A stretch of DNA of 64,000 nt, taken from positions 147,675-211,674 of the forward strand of contig NZ_AP022602.1 of the NCBI RefSeq assembly GCF_010726765.1, given 5' to 3'. Each line of letters opens with the position of its first letter. Positions within the stretch are counted from its first letter, which is position 1. The DNA is from Mycobacterium gallinarum (GTDB lineage Bacteria > Actinomycetota > Actinomycetes > Mycobacteriales > Mycobacteriaceae). The notes beneath the pieces are model-generated. The model saw only the letters and a program-made list of their open reading frames with translations. It had not been told where the DNA came from and ran no database searches. The translations under genes and the position numbers were made by a program. Positions 8,305-18,500 of the stretch are shown piece by piece.

Positions 8305-9042
8305 ACGACTATCGAGATTGGTCACCGAGCCAGCGACTCACCGAGAGATGTTGCCGCCGGGCGCATCCGCCTGCTGCTGCTGGAGCCGCGGCACATCTAC
8401 GCGGCTAATCTGACACAGAGGCTACGCGCGCACGAATTCGCCGTTGAAGTCGTGCACTCCGAAGCAGCTGCACTTGACGAGCTGCGAAACGGCGACCCTG
8501 ACGTCGTGATGGTGTGCATAGGAACAGATGGACCGGGTGCCGCCGTGCTGGACCGTGTTCGGCAGTCGGCTCACGTCGGCGTCGTAGCCGTTACCGACGC
8601 AGATGTCAGACCGTTACTTTCGAATGTCGCACTCACATCTGAAAGGAAGATCGAGGGATTGAACACTCGTATTCGTAGCGTGCTGAGAAACAACCGAATC
8701 GGTACGCAGACAACACATCGCGGCTGGAATGGCGAAGCGATACGACCGCGCAAAATCGCAGATCTAGAGGTTGATGTGGTGTCACGTCGCGTGTTCTTGT
8801 GCGGTAATACGGTGGCGGTCACTCGTATCGAGTTCGCCATTCTCCATGCGCTTTCAGCATGCCCAGGAGAGCCTGTGACGTCTCGGCAGCTAGCAGAGTT
8901 CGTGTGGGGGAGATCCGTCACCGGTGGCCGATCCTCGCTTGGAGTGCACATTGGCAGACTCCGTCGCAAGTTGGGTGAGGACTCAGCGTCTCCTCGTTAC
9001 CTGCGCACAGTGCGTGGGGTGGGTTACTGCCTCGGAGGCTGA
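8305..9042 (+). CDS. Atypical OmpR-like regulator with degenerate receiver
   Basis: The C-terminal winged helix is intact (VTRIEFAILHALS, VHIGRLRRKLG, RTVRGVGYCLGG). The N-terminal domain has a receiver-like layout (RIRLLLLEPRHIY, DPDVVMVCIG) but Thr-Asp-Gly replaces the phosphoacceptor segment and the conserved Lys is absent, so classical phosphorylation is unlikely. The frame is open from 8305, where an ACG follows AGGAG (8294-8298) at ideal spacing. This may be a mutated or non-canonical start, giving 245 residues. The first standard in-frame start is a GTG at 8452, which would cut into the receiver. No kinase is adjacent. It is a candidate reader of the TACGTAG operators. Confidence 0.72.
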   Translation, partial: TTIEIGHRASDSPRDVAAGRIRLLLLEPRHIYAANLTQRLRAHEFAVEVVHSEAAALDELRNGDPDVVMVCIGTDGPGAAVLDRVRQSAHVGVVAVTDADVRPLLSNVALTSERKIEGLNTRIRSVLRNNRIGTQTTHRGWNGEAIRPRKIADLEVDVVSRRVFLCGNTVAVTRIEFAILHALSACPGEPVTSRQLAEFVWGRSVTGGRSSLGVHIGRLRRKLGEDSASPRYLRTVRGVGYCLGG

Positions 9043-9100
9043 AACGGACGTGAAAGGACATGAGGTCCTGGCCAAAAAGGGGGCTGGGGACACTTGCCTG

Positions 9101-9874
9101 TCACGTCTCGATGATTCGAACGACGTATGGTGTCATGCCAGCCATGCGCACCGGGGAGACCTTGATGGGAACACCAGTCTGCTGCGCTTCGATCATCTGA
9201 CCTCCACCGAGGTAGATGGCTTCATGCTGGCTGCCGCCCGGTCCCCAGAACAATAGATCCCCGCGCTTGGCTTGCGACGGCGGCACCTTACGTCCGGCGT
9301 CGTACTGGTCTCCGGAGTAACGCGGGAGCAGGACCCCCACACCGGCGAATGCGTACCGTGTCAGTCCGGAGCAATCGAATCCGACGGTGTCCGCGCCGGA
9401 GTCGATACCGCGACTAGGCCCATTAAGGCTTCCCCCACCCCAGGAATACGGGACGCCGATTTGCGTTCCGGCTCGCCTAATGACGGCCTCGATGGCCTGC
9501 GCGCCGTACACGCGGCTGCCGCGCACGCTCGCCTCAGGGGCGGCAGCAGCAGGAGGACTGAGAATCCCCAAGCTGGTCAGAAACTTGCGGCCCATCTCCA
9601 TGGTTGTCTGCGTCGCAAGGGCACTTGCTTGCAGCGAGGCGTTCGCGATGGCCACTGGGTCACCCGGTGCGCCTGCGCTCCGAAGCATCGGAAGCAGCGG
9701 ATCCCATGGTCCAGCAGTAGGTTGCGCTGAGCTCGTAGGCACGAATGTTGCAAAAAGCAACACGCTGAGCCCTAGGACCCAACTGACCCGCCGGATAGTC
9801 ACATGGCGTGCAGCGGTCGTGCGGCGCTGCGCGCAAGATTGCGTCGAGCGTTTCTGTCGGGCAAGAGAATTCAC
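9101..9874 (-). CDS. Secreted NlpC/P60 peptidoglycan endopeptidase (RipA/RipB type)
   Basis: Exported protein of 257 residues with a signal segment near 28-50 (cleavage after SSA). The NlpC/P60 domain fills residues 120-257 and matches the RipA/RipB catalytic domain closely (GVPYSWGGGSLNGPS, GMTPYVVR). The catalytic triad is Cys168 in FDCSGL, His217 in GSQHEAIYL and Glu229. The 49- and 12-residue spacings equal those of RipA. The family cuts D-Glu to meso-DAP bonds. The long coiled-coil region of RipA is absent. Copy D of the envelope operator lies 82 bp upstream of the start. Confidence 0.92.
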   Translation of the reverse strand: MNSLARQKRSTQSCAQRRTTAARHVTIRRVSWVLGLSVLLFATFVPTSSAQPTAGPWDPLLPMLRSAGAPGDPVAIANASLQASALATQTTMEMGRKFLTSLGILSPPAAAAPEASVRGSRVYGAQAIEAVIRRAGTQIGVPYSWGGGSLNGPSRGIDSGADTVGFDCSGLTRYAFAGVGVLLPRYSGDQYDAGRKVPPSQAKRGDLLFWGPGGSQHEAIYLGGGQMIEAQQTGVPIKVSPVRMAGMTPYVVRIIET

Positions 9875-9956
9875 GCCGACTCTCCTTCGTGCGCCGCGGG
9901 AGTCGTTCGCGTCAAGCCAAGGCGCGGCTCACACAACTGGACTGCCCAGTGACGAT

Positions 9957-9975
9957 GTACGTAGCTGATACGTAG
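9957..9975 (+). promoter_or_regulatory. Envelope-regulon operator, copy D
   Basis: GTAC-N7-ATACGTAG containing two TACGTAG words exactly 11 bp apart (9958 and 9969). It lies upstream of the NlpC/P60 gene. Confidence 0.55.
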
Positions 9976-10176
9976 AAAAGGCTAACTCACAATCGCCACA
10001 TTGGTAACAGCAGTCACATAATTACAAGGGTGAAATTCCTCCGTCGGATCTTTATGCCGCTGGTAAGCGCCGGAATTGGGCGAAAGAATAAATTGCGCAG
10101 ACTCATTCCCAGTTGTGCGCTTGATCGTTGAAGAGCACGTCGATTCACCCCTTTCTAGCCGCTCCAACGGCGCAGA

Positions 10177-10195
10177 CTACTATCGCGCTACGTAG
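10177..10195 (+). promoter_or_regulatory. Envelope-regulon operator, copy E
   Basis: CTAC-N7-CTACGTAG, 43 bp before the DUF1942 gene start. Pattern and spacing match copies A and F. Confidence 0.6.
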
Positions 10196-10238
10196 ATGAG
10201 GGCGTTGATTGGGCGCTCCCCGCAGCAGGAGGAACGAT

Positions 10239-10814
10239 ATGGCACAACGAAACGTCGTCATCGTGTTGATGACTGCACTGCTTATCGCCGCCGCGACAGC
10301 GCTCAGCGCACCTTCCTCTGCAGCCGAGGCCTGTCCCCACCAGTTCGGCTCACCACAACAACGCGTGGACGCCGCCGGCACCGTCGTCCAAGAATGGACC
10401 ATCGCAGGACTGCAGAAGTCCGAGGACGTTTTGCCCGGCTATACCCCTCGCGGGCAACTCTGGCAAGCGACCGCCACTCTGCAAGCTGTCAAAGGCACAG
10501 TGACGCCGCTCATCCCCAGCTTCTACGCTGCGGCGCCAGGTGGTCAGCGCGTCGGGGTTCTCTGGCAGGCGGCAACCCCACAGGGCATTGCACCGACAAC
10601 TTTGGCACAGGGGCAATCTTCGACAGGGAAAATCTACTTCGACGTCATCGGTGAAGATCCGATGGGAATCGTTTACAACGACGGGGCGGGCGAATTACTG
10701 ATGTGGTGCTGCGAGAGCGGTATGACGATGTCCATGCCGATGTCCATGCCGATGGACAGATGCCCGATGTGTGCCGCCAGGGATTGCCCCTGCCCGCACC
10801 GCAACATGATGTGA
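10239..10814 (+). CDS. Secreted MPT63-like (DUF1942) protein with Met/Cys-rich tail
   Basis: A 191-residue exported protein. The signal peptide covers residues 4-29, followed by an MPT63-type immunoglobulin-like domain (VVQEWTIAGL, GQLWQATATL, STGKIYFDVIG) to about residue 155. An extra 36-residue tail follows, with about nine Met and six Cys, including GMTMSMPMSMPM and CPMCAARDCPCPH. MPT63 itself ends before such a tail. The composition resembles Cu(I)-binding segments, so copper binding outside the membrane is a reasonable inference. The start ATG has an AGGAGG upstream. It is monocistronic behind operator E. Confidence 0.82.
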   Translation: MAQRNVVIVLMTALLIAAATALSAPSSAAEACPHQFGSPQQRVDAAGTVVQEWTIAGLQKSEDVLPGYTPRGQLWQATATLQAVKGTVTPLIPSFYAAAPGGQRVGVLWQAATPQGIAPTTLAQGQSSTGKIYFDVIGEDPMGIVYNDGAGELLMWCCESGMTMSMPMSMPMDRCPMCAARDCPCPHRNMM

Positions 10815-10898
10815 GCCCCGTTCGCAGGTCCTCCCTCCCTCAATCGAGCGCCAGTGCGCCAGGTTCTGGAGGGCGAGCAGCGTCTGAATATTGTTTGG

Positions 10899-11714
10899 TC
10901 AGGCAAGCCGCACGCTGCGGTGGACGTCGATCGGTGCGACGCCGAACATTTCGTGGAACGCCCGGTTGGCGTGGGAGCCATCGGCGAAACCGGCGGCGTG
11001 GGCTGCGTCGGTAATCGTTTCTCCCATGCGCGCGACTTCCATCGCTCGGATGAGCCGCGCCCACCGGACATAGGCGGGAAAGGACAGGCCGACATCGCGG
11101 GCGAACAGGCGGCCGAGCCGGTCGGCCGACAGATGCACGGCGGAAGCGACGTCGGTCAGTCGAACCGGGCCGCTGAGCAGGTCGGGCATCAATGCAATGG
11201 TTGCCGACACGCAGGGGTGCGTGTCGGTCTGCGCGGTGACTGCGCCTTCGGGTCCTAGGAGTTGGGTAATCACGGTATCGGCGGCTGTCGAGAGGTCGTC
11301 AGCGTGATTAGCTTCATCTGAAAGGCGCCGAGCCGCCGCCCGCCAGGCTAATGCTCCATCTTGGCTGACGCGGTTTACGAGAGCTCCCACGCGACGTCCG
11401 TGTGCTCCTGTGGGATCCAGATAGATCATGATGCCGCTCGCTGGACCAGCGTCAATCGCGTGCAGGACTCCAGACGGAATGATGCCGGCGCGAGTATGAA
11501 CGCTACGCCCAGATGCATCGGTGAAAAGCACTGATGTGTCGGACGCAACGGCGATCTGAACCGCCGCGTGCGAGTGACCGTGTGCAGCACCAAGCCGGCC
11601 GCTGAAAATCAGCCGGCCCGGCTCGATCACGGCTGCCCCCGACCACGTCATTCCCTGAGTATGCCAATGACGGCGCCCGCACCTCGAGCTTCGAATCCCA
11701 CTGCTCTCGGACAA
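10899..11714 (-). CDS. AraC-family transcriptional regulator
   Basis: A 271-residue regulator. The N-terminal half has cupin-like effector-domain features (HGHSHAAVQIAV, IIPSGVLHAI). The C-terminal 100 residues carry the double helix-turn-helix: RLTDVASAVHLSADRLGRLF, then ITDAAHAAGFADGSHANRAF. It diverges from the hydroxylase/amidohydrolase operon over a 54-bp gap containing a dyad, so it probably controls that operon. Confidence 0.86.
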   Translation of the reverse strand: MSESSGIRSSRCGRRHWHTQGMTWSGAAVIEPGRLIFSGRLGAAHGHSHAAVQIAVASDTSVLFTDASGRSVHTRAGIIPSGVLHAIDAGPASGIMIYLDPTGAHGRRVGALVNRVSQDGALAWRAAARRLSDEANHADDLSTAADTVITQLLGPEGAVTAQTDTHPCVSATIALMPDLLSGPVRLTDVASAVHLSADRLGRLFARDVGLSFPAYVRWARLIRAMEVARMGETITDAAHAAGFADGSHANRAFHEMFGVAPIDVHRSVRLA

Positions 11715-11728
11715 ATATCGCCGGATCT

Positions 11729-11751
11729 GTACATGCGCTGACGCGCTGTAC
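11729..11751. promoter_or_regulatory. Imperfect dyad between araC-type gene and hydroxylase operon
   Basis: GTACATGCGC-TGAC-GCGCTGTAC: arms pair except for one unpaired T. It is the only symmetric element in the short divergent gap. Confidence 0.35.
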
Positions 11752-11768
11752 CTCCAGAGACTTAGGAC

Positions 11769-12677
11769 ATGACAAAATCACTTGTCCGGTACGGCTACGT
11801 GCCAGTAATGCTAATCGGTATAAATGGCGCCGCTATCGGCCTGGCGCACGCGCCCTGGGCCGAACTGTGGATGGCTGGGCTCATCGTCGCGGCGATCGGG
11901 CTGTCCTTCGCGGCCGAACGAGCTCTGCCCTACACCGACGAGTGGAATACGTCGGTCGGTGATACGCGCCGCGACGTCGCGCACGCCTTCATCAACGAGA
12001 CGTCGCTGCTACTCACCGTGCTTGTGATCCCGCTGATGGCCGCGCTGTCGCCATTCGGTGAACGATGGCCGTCGTCGCTGCCCTTCGTCGTACAAGTCCT
12101 GATCGCGATCGTCGTCACTGACTTCGGAGTTACCCTCGCGCACCTCGCCAGCCATAAGGTGGCGTGGCTGTGGCGCTTTCACGCCGTGCATCACAGCGTG
12201 AAGCGATTTTATGGATTCAACGGCCTGATGAAGCATCCCCTTCACGGGGCTCTGGAACTCGCCGCGGGCACCGTGCCACTCCTGCTGCTTGGCATGCCGA
12301 AGGCCGTGGCCGAGGTGCTCACCGTATGCATTGCGGTCCAGCTGCTGCTGCAGCACTCCAACGCCGACTACCGAATCGGTCCGCTGCGAAAGGTGCTGGC
12401 GCTCAATGAAGGACATCGCTTTCACCATCTCAAATGGGCCGGCATCGGCGACGTCAACTTCGGGCTCTTCACCCTCGTCTGGGACCACACGCTGCGCACC
12501 TTCTCCTTCGACACGCAACGCCGGTTCAGCAGCGACGACCTCGGTATGGCCGCCAAGCCGAACTACCCCGTCGGGTATCTAGCTCAGCTGGCCGAACCGT
12601 TCCGCGCGACCGGGGCCTGCAATCTCAAGGACAACGCCGACGGTGACAACCTGCAGACCGTGGCGACCCAGTCATGA
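11769..12677 (+). CDS. Fatty acid hydroxylase / sterol desaturase superfamily membrane protein
   Basis: Di-iron membrane oxygenase of 302 residues. Hydrophobic segments lie near residues 8-28, 32-48, 80-98 and 110-125. The histidine clusters expected for the metal centre are present: HLASH, HAVHHS, KHPLH and, further on, HRFHHLKW. The substrate is unknown (a lipid, sterol or carotenoid by family). The next gene starts inside its last codons (4-bp overlap), forming a two-gene operon with an amidohydrolase, divergent from an AraC regulator. Confidence 0.87.
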   Translation: MTKSLVRYGYVPVMLIGINGAAIGLAHAPWAELWMAGLIVAAIGLSFAAERALPYTDEWNTSVGDTRRDVAHAFINETSLLLTVLVIPLMAALSPFGERWPSSLPFVVQVLIAIVVTDFGVTLAHLASHKVAWLWRFHAVHHSVKRFYGFNGLMKHPLHGALELAAGTVPLLLLGMPKAVAEVLTVCIAVQLLLQHSNADYRIGPLRKVLALNEGHRFHHLKWAGIGDVNFGLFTLVWDHTLRTFSFDTQRRFSSDDLGMAAKPNYPVGYLAQLAEPFRATGACNLKDNADGDNLQTVATQS

Positions 12678-14404
12678 CGAGCACCGTCTATACCCACGCC
12701 ACCGTGATCACCTGCAACCGTGCAGGATCCACCGCTCAAGCGCTCGCCATCGACAAGGGGCGTATCAGCGCCGTGGGCAGCGACCCCCACGTCCGCCGCG
12801 AAGCTGGCCCAGACGCTACCGTGGTGGACCTCGACGGCGCCACGGTGATGCCGGGCTTCATCGACACCCACCCCCACCTACTGCACTTCGGAGTGATCGC
12901 CCAACCGTTGGTCGATCTAGCCGATGCTGTCGACCACAAAGACATCGCCGCACGCATCACCGCCCGCGCTCAGACAACACCACTGGGGGAGTGGATCATG
13001 ACGACCCCGGTGGGGGAGCCGCACTACTTTCTGCGGCGCTCGTACCGTGACCTCGCCGAGGGCGTCTTACCCGACCGAGTCGTCCTCGACCGCGCGGCGC
13101 CGCACCATCCGGTGTTCATTCAGGCGTGGGCACCAGTCATCCCGAACACCTGCGTTCTCAATAGTGCAGGATTGCAACGCCTGGAAATCCACCGTCGCAC
13201 CGCCGACCGTGTCGGTGATGTGTGGGTCGAAAAGGACGCCGCCGGTGAACCCACCGGGCGGCTACACGGTGCGGTCACCCTTTACTACAACAACGACGAC
13301 TATATGAATAGCCTGTTGCGGCACCTACCGCTGTTGCAGCCCAACGCTTTCGAGCCTGGTGTGATACGTGCAATGCGAGAAGCCAACGCGCGCGGTGTCA
13401 CCACCGTCTACGAAGCCCACGCGATGGACTTCTCCCACATCGAGCTCTATCAGTGGTTGCGCAGCACCGATCAGCTCAGCGTTCGCGTGCAGTGCGCACC
13501 GGAAGCGCACATCTACGGCATGCCCGACGACCAACCTGTCGACGGCGACCGCCTGCTGTCCCGCCTTCAGCGCGCCGCTCATTTGGTCGACCGCGACGAT
13601 GACATGCTGCGCATCGACGGCGTCACCATCGGCCGCGGCGGATCCTGCCACTCCGGCCAATTACTCCTGCGCGAGCCGTACCGGGGACCGTTCGGGGCCA
13701 TGACCACGGGCCGATCGTTCGTGCCCGCAGACACCGTTGAAAACGTGATGCGGTTCTGCCTCGCGAGCGGCCTGCGCCTGAACATGATGATCGCGGGCAA
13801 CGGCGAGTTGGACATCTACCTCGACCAGCTCGAGCACCTCAAGGGACCGCTACGCGCAGAGGACCGCCCGTGGATCGTCCAGCACGCCGCGGTCGCCGAA
13901 CCACACCAGATCACCCGCCTGGCCGAACTCGGTCTGGACCTCACCACCACCATGTCGTTCTCCTGGGGCAAAGGCGAGCTATTCGCTGAGCGGATCGGGG
14001 AACACATCCTCGAACATCTCGTTCCGCTGCAGCGCTTCCTGGCTTCTGGGCTAACCGTGGGCTGTGGCACCGACTGGGGCCCCAAGAACGTCTTCGAACA
14101 CCTCGCCTTAGCAGTCGAACCACGTTATTGCGCGACCGGACGGCGTGCCGCTACCCCCGGGATCGCTCGCACCGATGCCCTCGCCGCGTGGACGAGGACC
14201 GCAGCGCAAGTGCTGGGCTGGAGCGACATCGGAAGTCTAAATGTCGGGAACCACGCAGACATGATCGTCGTGGACCGAAACCCCCTCACCTGTCGCATCG
14301 CCGACCTGCCGGACACCCGCGTGCTGGCGACAATGCTCAACGGCGGGTGGCTCGCTGATCCCGCGACGGACGGTGCCGAAGTGCCCTCAAAGCCTCTCAA
14401 ATAA
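12674..14404 (+). CDS. YtcJ-like amidohydrolase (amidohydrolase 3 family)
   Basis: Cytosolic metal-dependent hydrolase of 576 residues. The N-terminal part has the urease-like beta domain, then GFIDTHPHLL with the first metal-binding His pair. TTVYEAHAMDFSH, IVQHAAVAEPHQI and the late Asp in VGCGTDWGPKNVFEHL supply further ligands. The C-terminal beta segment reads LNVGNHADMIVVDRNPL. The substrate cannot be told from sequence. Coupling to the hydroxylase suggests a shared catabolic role. Confidence 0.88.
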   Translation: MTSTVYTHATVITCNRAGSTAQALAIDKGRISAVGSDPHVRREAGPDATVVDLDGATVMPGFIDTHPHLLHFGVIAQPLVDLADAVDHKDIAARITARAQTTPLGEWIMTTPVGEPHYFLRRSYRDLAEGVLPDRVVLDRAAPHHPVFIQAWAPVIPNTCVLNSAGLQRLEIHRRTADRVGDVWVEKDAAGEPTGRLHGAVTLYYNNDDYMNSLLRHLPLLQPNAFEPGVIRAMREANARGVTTVYEAHAMDFSHIELYQWLRSTDQLSVRVQCAPEAHIYGMPDDQPVDGDRLLSRLQRAAHLVDRDDDMLRIDGVTIGRGGSCHSGQLLLREPYRGPFGAMTTGRSFVPADTVENVMRFCLASGLRLNMMIAGNGELDIYLDQLEHLKGPLRAEDRPWIVQHAAVAEPHQITRLAELGLDLTTTMSFSWGKGELFAERIGEHILEHLVPLQRFLASGLTVGCGTDWGPKNVFEHLALAVEPRYCATGRRAATPGIARTDALAAWTRTAAQVLGWSDIGSLNVGNHADMIVVDRNPLTCRIADLPDTRVLATMLNGGWLADPATDGAEVPSKPLK

Positions 14405-14625
14405 CACCTTGCATAAGTAGAACGCTGTGCATGTCGATCGTGGCCGGCAAAAGCGTTGGAGACCGCATGATGGTGTCGCTCATCGAGCTACGACACGCCG
14501 GAGCGAGTCGCGCCAAGCCACACTGATCACCCCCGCGAGCCGCCCGCACCCGCGGGCCTCGCCTCGCACCCGACGCTTTCGTTCAGCGTTAGCGCTCCGC
14601 GGTGTGTCGAAGCGCGCCATGATAC
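14405..14625. other. Intergenic stretch without a gene
   Basis: About 220 bp of G+C-rich sequence. Nothing recognised apart from operator F at its right edge. Confidence 0.5.
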
Positions 14626-14644
14626 CTACGTAACGGGATAGTAG
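14626..14644 (-). promoter_or_regulatory. Envelope-regulon operator, copy F
   Basis: CTACGTAA-N7-GTAG, 36 bp before the first L,D-transpeptidase start. Same layout as copy A. Confidence 0.6.
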
Positions 14645-14680
14645 GTTGTGGCAGGACCGGTGCTCGGGAAGGAAGGCGCA

Positions 14681-15436
14681 ATGATTAAGGGGGTTCGCAT
14701 CGCGTTTGTCATGGTGAGTGCCGCAGTCATCGCGGTCGGCAGCTCAGCTGCGGTCGGTGCGCCAGTCGCCGCGTCAATGAGCCGTCCCGCGCTTGTTGTG
14801 GACATCTCGCCCGGACCTGGCCAGGTGGTCGGAATCGCTCAGCCAATCACGGTGCGTTTCGACGGCCCGGTCGCCGACCGCGCGTCCGCTGAGCGCGTGA
14901 TTACGGTCGAGTCGCCCATGCCGGTGTCGGGCCGATTTACCTGGTTGGGGGACCGCGTCGTGGAGTGGCAGCCAGAAGGGTTCTGGCCGGCCTATACGCC
15001 AGTGACAGTGACTGTGGGCGGCATGTCGACCAGCTTCGAGGTTGGCGCAGCGGTGATGGCCGTCGCGTCGATCTCTGCGCACACGTTCACTGTCAGTATC
15101 GACGGCGAGACGATTCGAGAGATGCCGGCGTCGCTCGGAAAGCCTGGCTTCGACACCCCGCAGGGCGATTTCAGGGTGCTGGAGAAGCAACGCAATGTGA
15201 CGTTCGATTCACGCACCATCGGCATTCCGCTCGATTCACCGGAGGGTTACCTGATTGACGGCGAGTACGGGGTGCGGATTACGTGGGGCGGTGTTTACGT
15301 GCATTCGGCTCCATGGTCCGTCGGCTCTCAGGGCAAGGCGAATGTCAGCCACGGATGCATCAATCTAAGTCCCGAGAATGCGGCGTGGTATTTCGAAACG
15401 GTGGGCATCGGGGATCCGGTTATTGTGCAGGCTTGA
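14681..15436 (+). CDS. L,D-transpeptidase (YkuD domain with Ig-like domain)
   Basis: Exported wall cross-linking enzyme of 251 residues. It has a signal peptide at 1-30 and an immunoglobulin-like domain at about 38-125 (FDGPVADRASAERVITVES, typical of mycobacterial Ldt proteins). The YkuD catalytic domain at 132-251 has His208 and the SHGCINLS motif with nucleophile Cys226. It should form 3-3 cross-links and is of the carbapenem-sensitive type. The ATG at 14681 is chosen over an upstream GTG because AAGGAAGG lies just before it. The C-terminal extension of LdtMt2 is missing. Confidence 0.91.
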   Translation: MIKGVRIAFVMVSAAVIAVGSSAAVGAPVAASMSRPALVVDISPGPGQVVGIAQPITVRFDGPVADRASAERVITVESPMPVSGRFTWLGDRVVEWQPEGFWPAYTPVTVTVGGMSTSFEVGAAVMAVASISAHTFTVSIDGETIREMPASLGKPGFDTPQGDFRVLEKQRNVTFDSRTIGIPLDSPEGYLIDGEYGVRITWGGVYVHSAPWSVGSQGKANVSHGCINLSPENAAWYFETVGIGDPVIVQA

Positions 15437-15517
15437 TGGCCGAAATCTTATGAGCGCCTAGCGAAGAAGTGTCCGGTTGTGTGGCTATTCAGTTCTGGCC
15501 CTAGGAGAGGCAACTTG

Positions 15518-18500
15518 ATGCAGCGCACTTGGACTAAAGCAATCTTGGGCATTGCACTCGCTGTTGCCATGGCGACGACCGCCCTTACCGCGTCTTGCAG
15601 CTCCGACGAGGGGTCGGAAGTGTTGACGGGCGTTAACGCGGGTCCAGATGGTAAGCCGGCCCCATTCAAAGAGCCGGTCAGGTTGTCCAGCAAGGACGGC
15701 GTCCTCGAGGTGCGGCTGTCGGCGCATCAGGGCACGGTCAGCCTCGACACAGTCAAGAAACCGGTAAGCAGCTTCTTGGTGTTCGGCTATGAGCTGATTC
15801 AAGGCACGAGCTCGGACGGATCGACCTCGGGCGACAACATGTACCCTGCCCCGACCTTGCGGGTGGAACCCGGCGAGAGACTTATCATTTACTACGACAA
15901 CGACTTACAAGGTCTGACCATCCCCGATTTCAACGACCCGGCGATGACACCGGCGGGTGGCGAAGTCCCGATCTACCCGCCGGCACTGACCTCGGCGCCG
16001 CTGAATCTGCATACCCACGGCTTACACGTGAGCCCGTCAGGTAATGCCGACAACGTCCTGGTGTCCATACCGGCGGGCATGGGCAACACCTTCGACTACG
16101 CGGTGCCCACCGACATGCCCAACGGCCTGTACTGGTATCACCCCCATCGGCACATGGTGAGCGCCCAGCAGGTGTACGGCGGATTGGCCGGCTTGCTGGA
16201 AATTGGCCGGCCCGACGGCAATTTGCCCCTGGTGACGAAGAACAACATACCGATTCGCGATATGGCGCTGCAGTACAACTTCGTCTTCGACAGGAAGGGC
16301 GGTGGTCACGAGCTGAACAACCCCTACTGGGAGCAATGGGTGAGCACACTCAAGCCGCCGGAAGGCTCGCAACTCGCCGACGGCACCTACTCCCCGAGTC
16401 TGGCCCCGGTGAACTTCTCGGAATCAACGAAAGGCGCCGAGTACTTCACCAACTGGTACGCCGGTCCGCTGTCTCCCCAAAATCACAGGGGACAGAATCA
16501 GTTCATACCCCAGAATCTGCAGACATTCACCAGTCCATCGAAGACCGTGCCCGCCGACCCCGGGCTACCGGACAATCAGCGCGATGTGCAATTCACTGTC
16601 AACGGCCAGTTCCAGCCAGAGTTGAAGGTCAAGCCAGGCCAAACTGAGATATGGGTGCTTGCGAACATGAGCGACATTGCCTACATGCCAATCAGACTGA
16701 CCGAGACAGCCACAGGCAACCACCCGAAGTTCTCGATCGTCGGGCAGGACGGCAACCCCTACACGCAGGTGCAGCGACCCGTGGACGGCGATGGGACCTA
16801 TCTCGAGATCCCGCCGGGGTCGCGTTATGCCATCGCGGTGACCATGCCCAAGACGGGCGATCTCGTTGTCGACATGCCGCCGAAAGACGGTGTCAAGGGG
16901 ATCTCAGAACCGGCTGTCCTGTACACCAATAACGAAACCAAGAACGCTCCGGCCGTGCTGGGGACAGTGACCATCGACCCCAAGTACATCAGCGCGCGAG
17001 ATGGCTTCTTCACATTTCCTACGCAAATCCTCCTTCGCGCGACCCCCGAGAGCGGCGAGGGACAAACGACACCTTTCGAGCCCGGCCAGAATCTAGGCGC
17101 CTACACATCCTTCGTCGACACAGCAGCGATGACGCCCGATATCAAACGTACACTTGACATCTCGGGTGGCTTCGGCAACAAGAAGGCTAGTGACAACGAT
17201 CCCAAGGCATTCACCTATGAGTTCGAAGACAACATCTTCCCGTACGTCCCGTTGATACAGCCGCGGCTCAACTCTGTCGAGGAATGGTCGATCACCAACT
17301 ACAACAACGACGGACACCCGATGCACATCCACGTCAATGATTTCCAGGTGATGGAAGTGGTGAACCCCCTCGCGGGAACCAGGACCGGCGTCCAGCCGTG
17401 GGGGTTGGACAACGCCAACGTTCCTCCGCCCGTGATCGATGAAAACGAGAACCCGCTCGTGCCCGCGTCATTGACGTTGCGCTCTAAATTCACTGAGTAC
17501 AAGGGAACTTTCGTCATACATTGTCACCGGTTGAATCATGAGGACAACGGACTGATGGCGATCGTCAACGTGATTCCCGAAGTGTCGACATATGCGGTCG
17601 CCCAGCCTGGATCACCAGGCAAACCTGCAACGGTGCGGATACACGACGGCAGCGGTGACAAAGTGCTGGGCTTCGTAACCCCGTTCCCCTCCTTCGAGGG
17701 CACTCCTTCAGTGGCGATGGCCGACGTGAATGGCGACATGATTCTCGACCTCATAGTCGGCACGGGTGGAGGTGTTGACCCCGAGGTGGTGGTCTACGAC
17801 GGCAACGACGCCGCCGACGGCCGATTCACGTCGGAAATCACGCGATTTGCGCCCTTCGACGCCGGCTTGCGAGGCGGAGTCAACGTGGCTGGCGCAGACA
17901 TCGACGGAAACGCGTTGGCCGACAACATCATCGTGGGAACGGGTCCAGGCATCGAATCGCAGGTGAAAGTATTCTCATCCGATCTCCCCGCGGAGAGGGA
18001 CCAGGCGCCCGACGTGTTCTCCGCCTTCACACCGTATCCCGGCTCGAAATCCGGTGTCTCTGTCGCTACGGGAATGGTGGAGCTAGGGTCCGGCCGGGAA
18101 AGCATCGTCGCGGCTCCCGGGCCGGGAGATGCTCCGCAAGTCAAGACCTTCCGTTTCGACCTGTTTAAACCGACAGCGAGATCGCAGGCCAATGGCACCG
18201 CCACAGAGCATTCAGGCAAGCCGAACGAGCCGAGAATAACCTCACAGTTCATGGCCTACGACGAGAACTACACGGGCGGAGTGTCATTGACTACCGGATG
18301 GGTAGTCGGGGCTGAGGGTGGCGCCAAGAGCATCATTACCGGTCAACTGGCCGGGGATGGCACCGTGCGGGTCTGGTCCACTGGTTCGCGTTTGGACGGC
18401 CAGCCCGCCTCGTATCTCAGGAACCCGAATGACCACGAGGGACCTCTTGAGTATGCCCAGATCTCATCGTTCGCGCCGTTCAACGACGGCGCGGACGGAG

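Larger units (their letters stand above)
9875..10238. other. AT-richer divergent regulatory region
   Basis: 364 bp between the divergent NlpC/P60 and DUF1942 genes. It holds envelope operators D and E, one for each gene. No gene is supported here. Confidence 0.6.

Noticed and set aside
9982..10167. Short minus-strand frame in the NlpC/DUF1942 divergent region
   Set aside because: No ribosome-binding site or family; the region is better explained as regulatory DNA.
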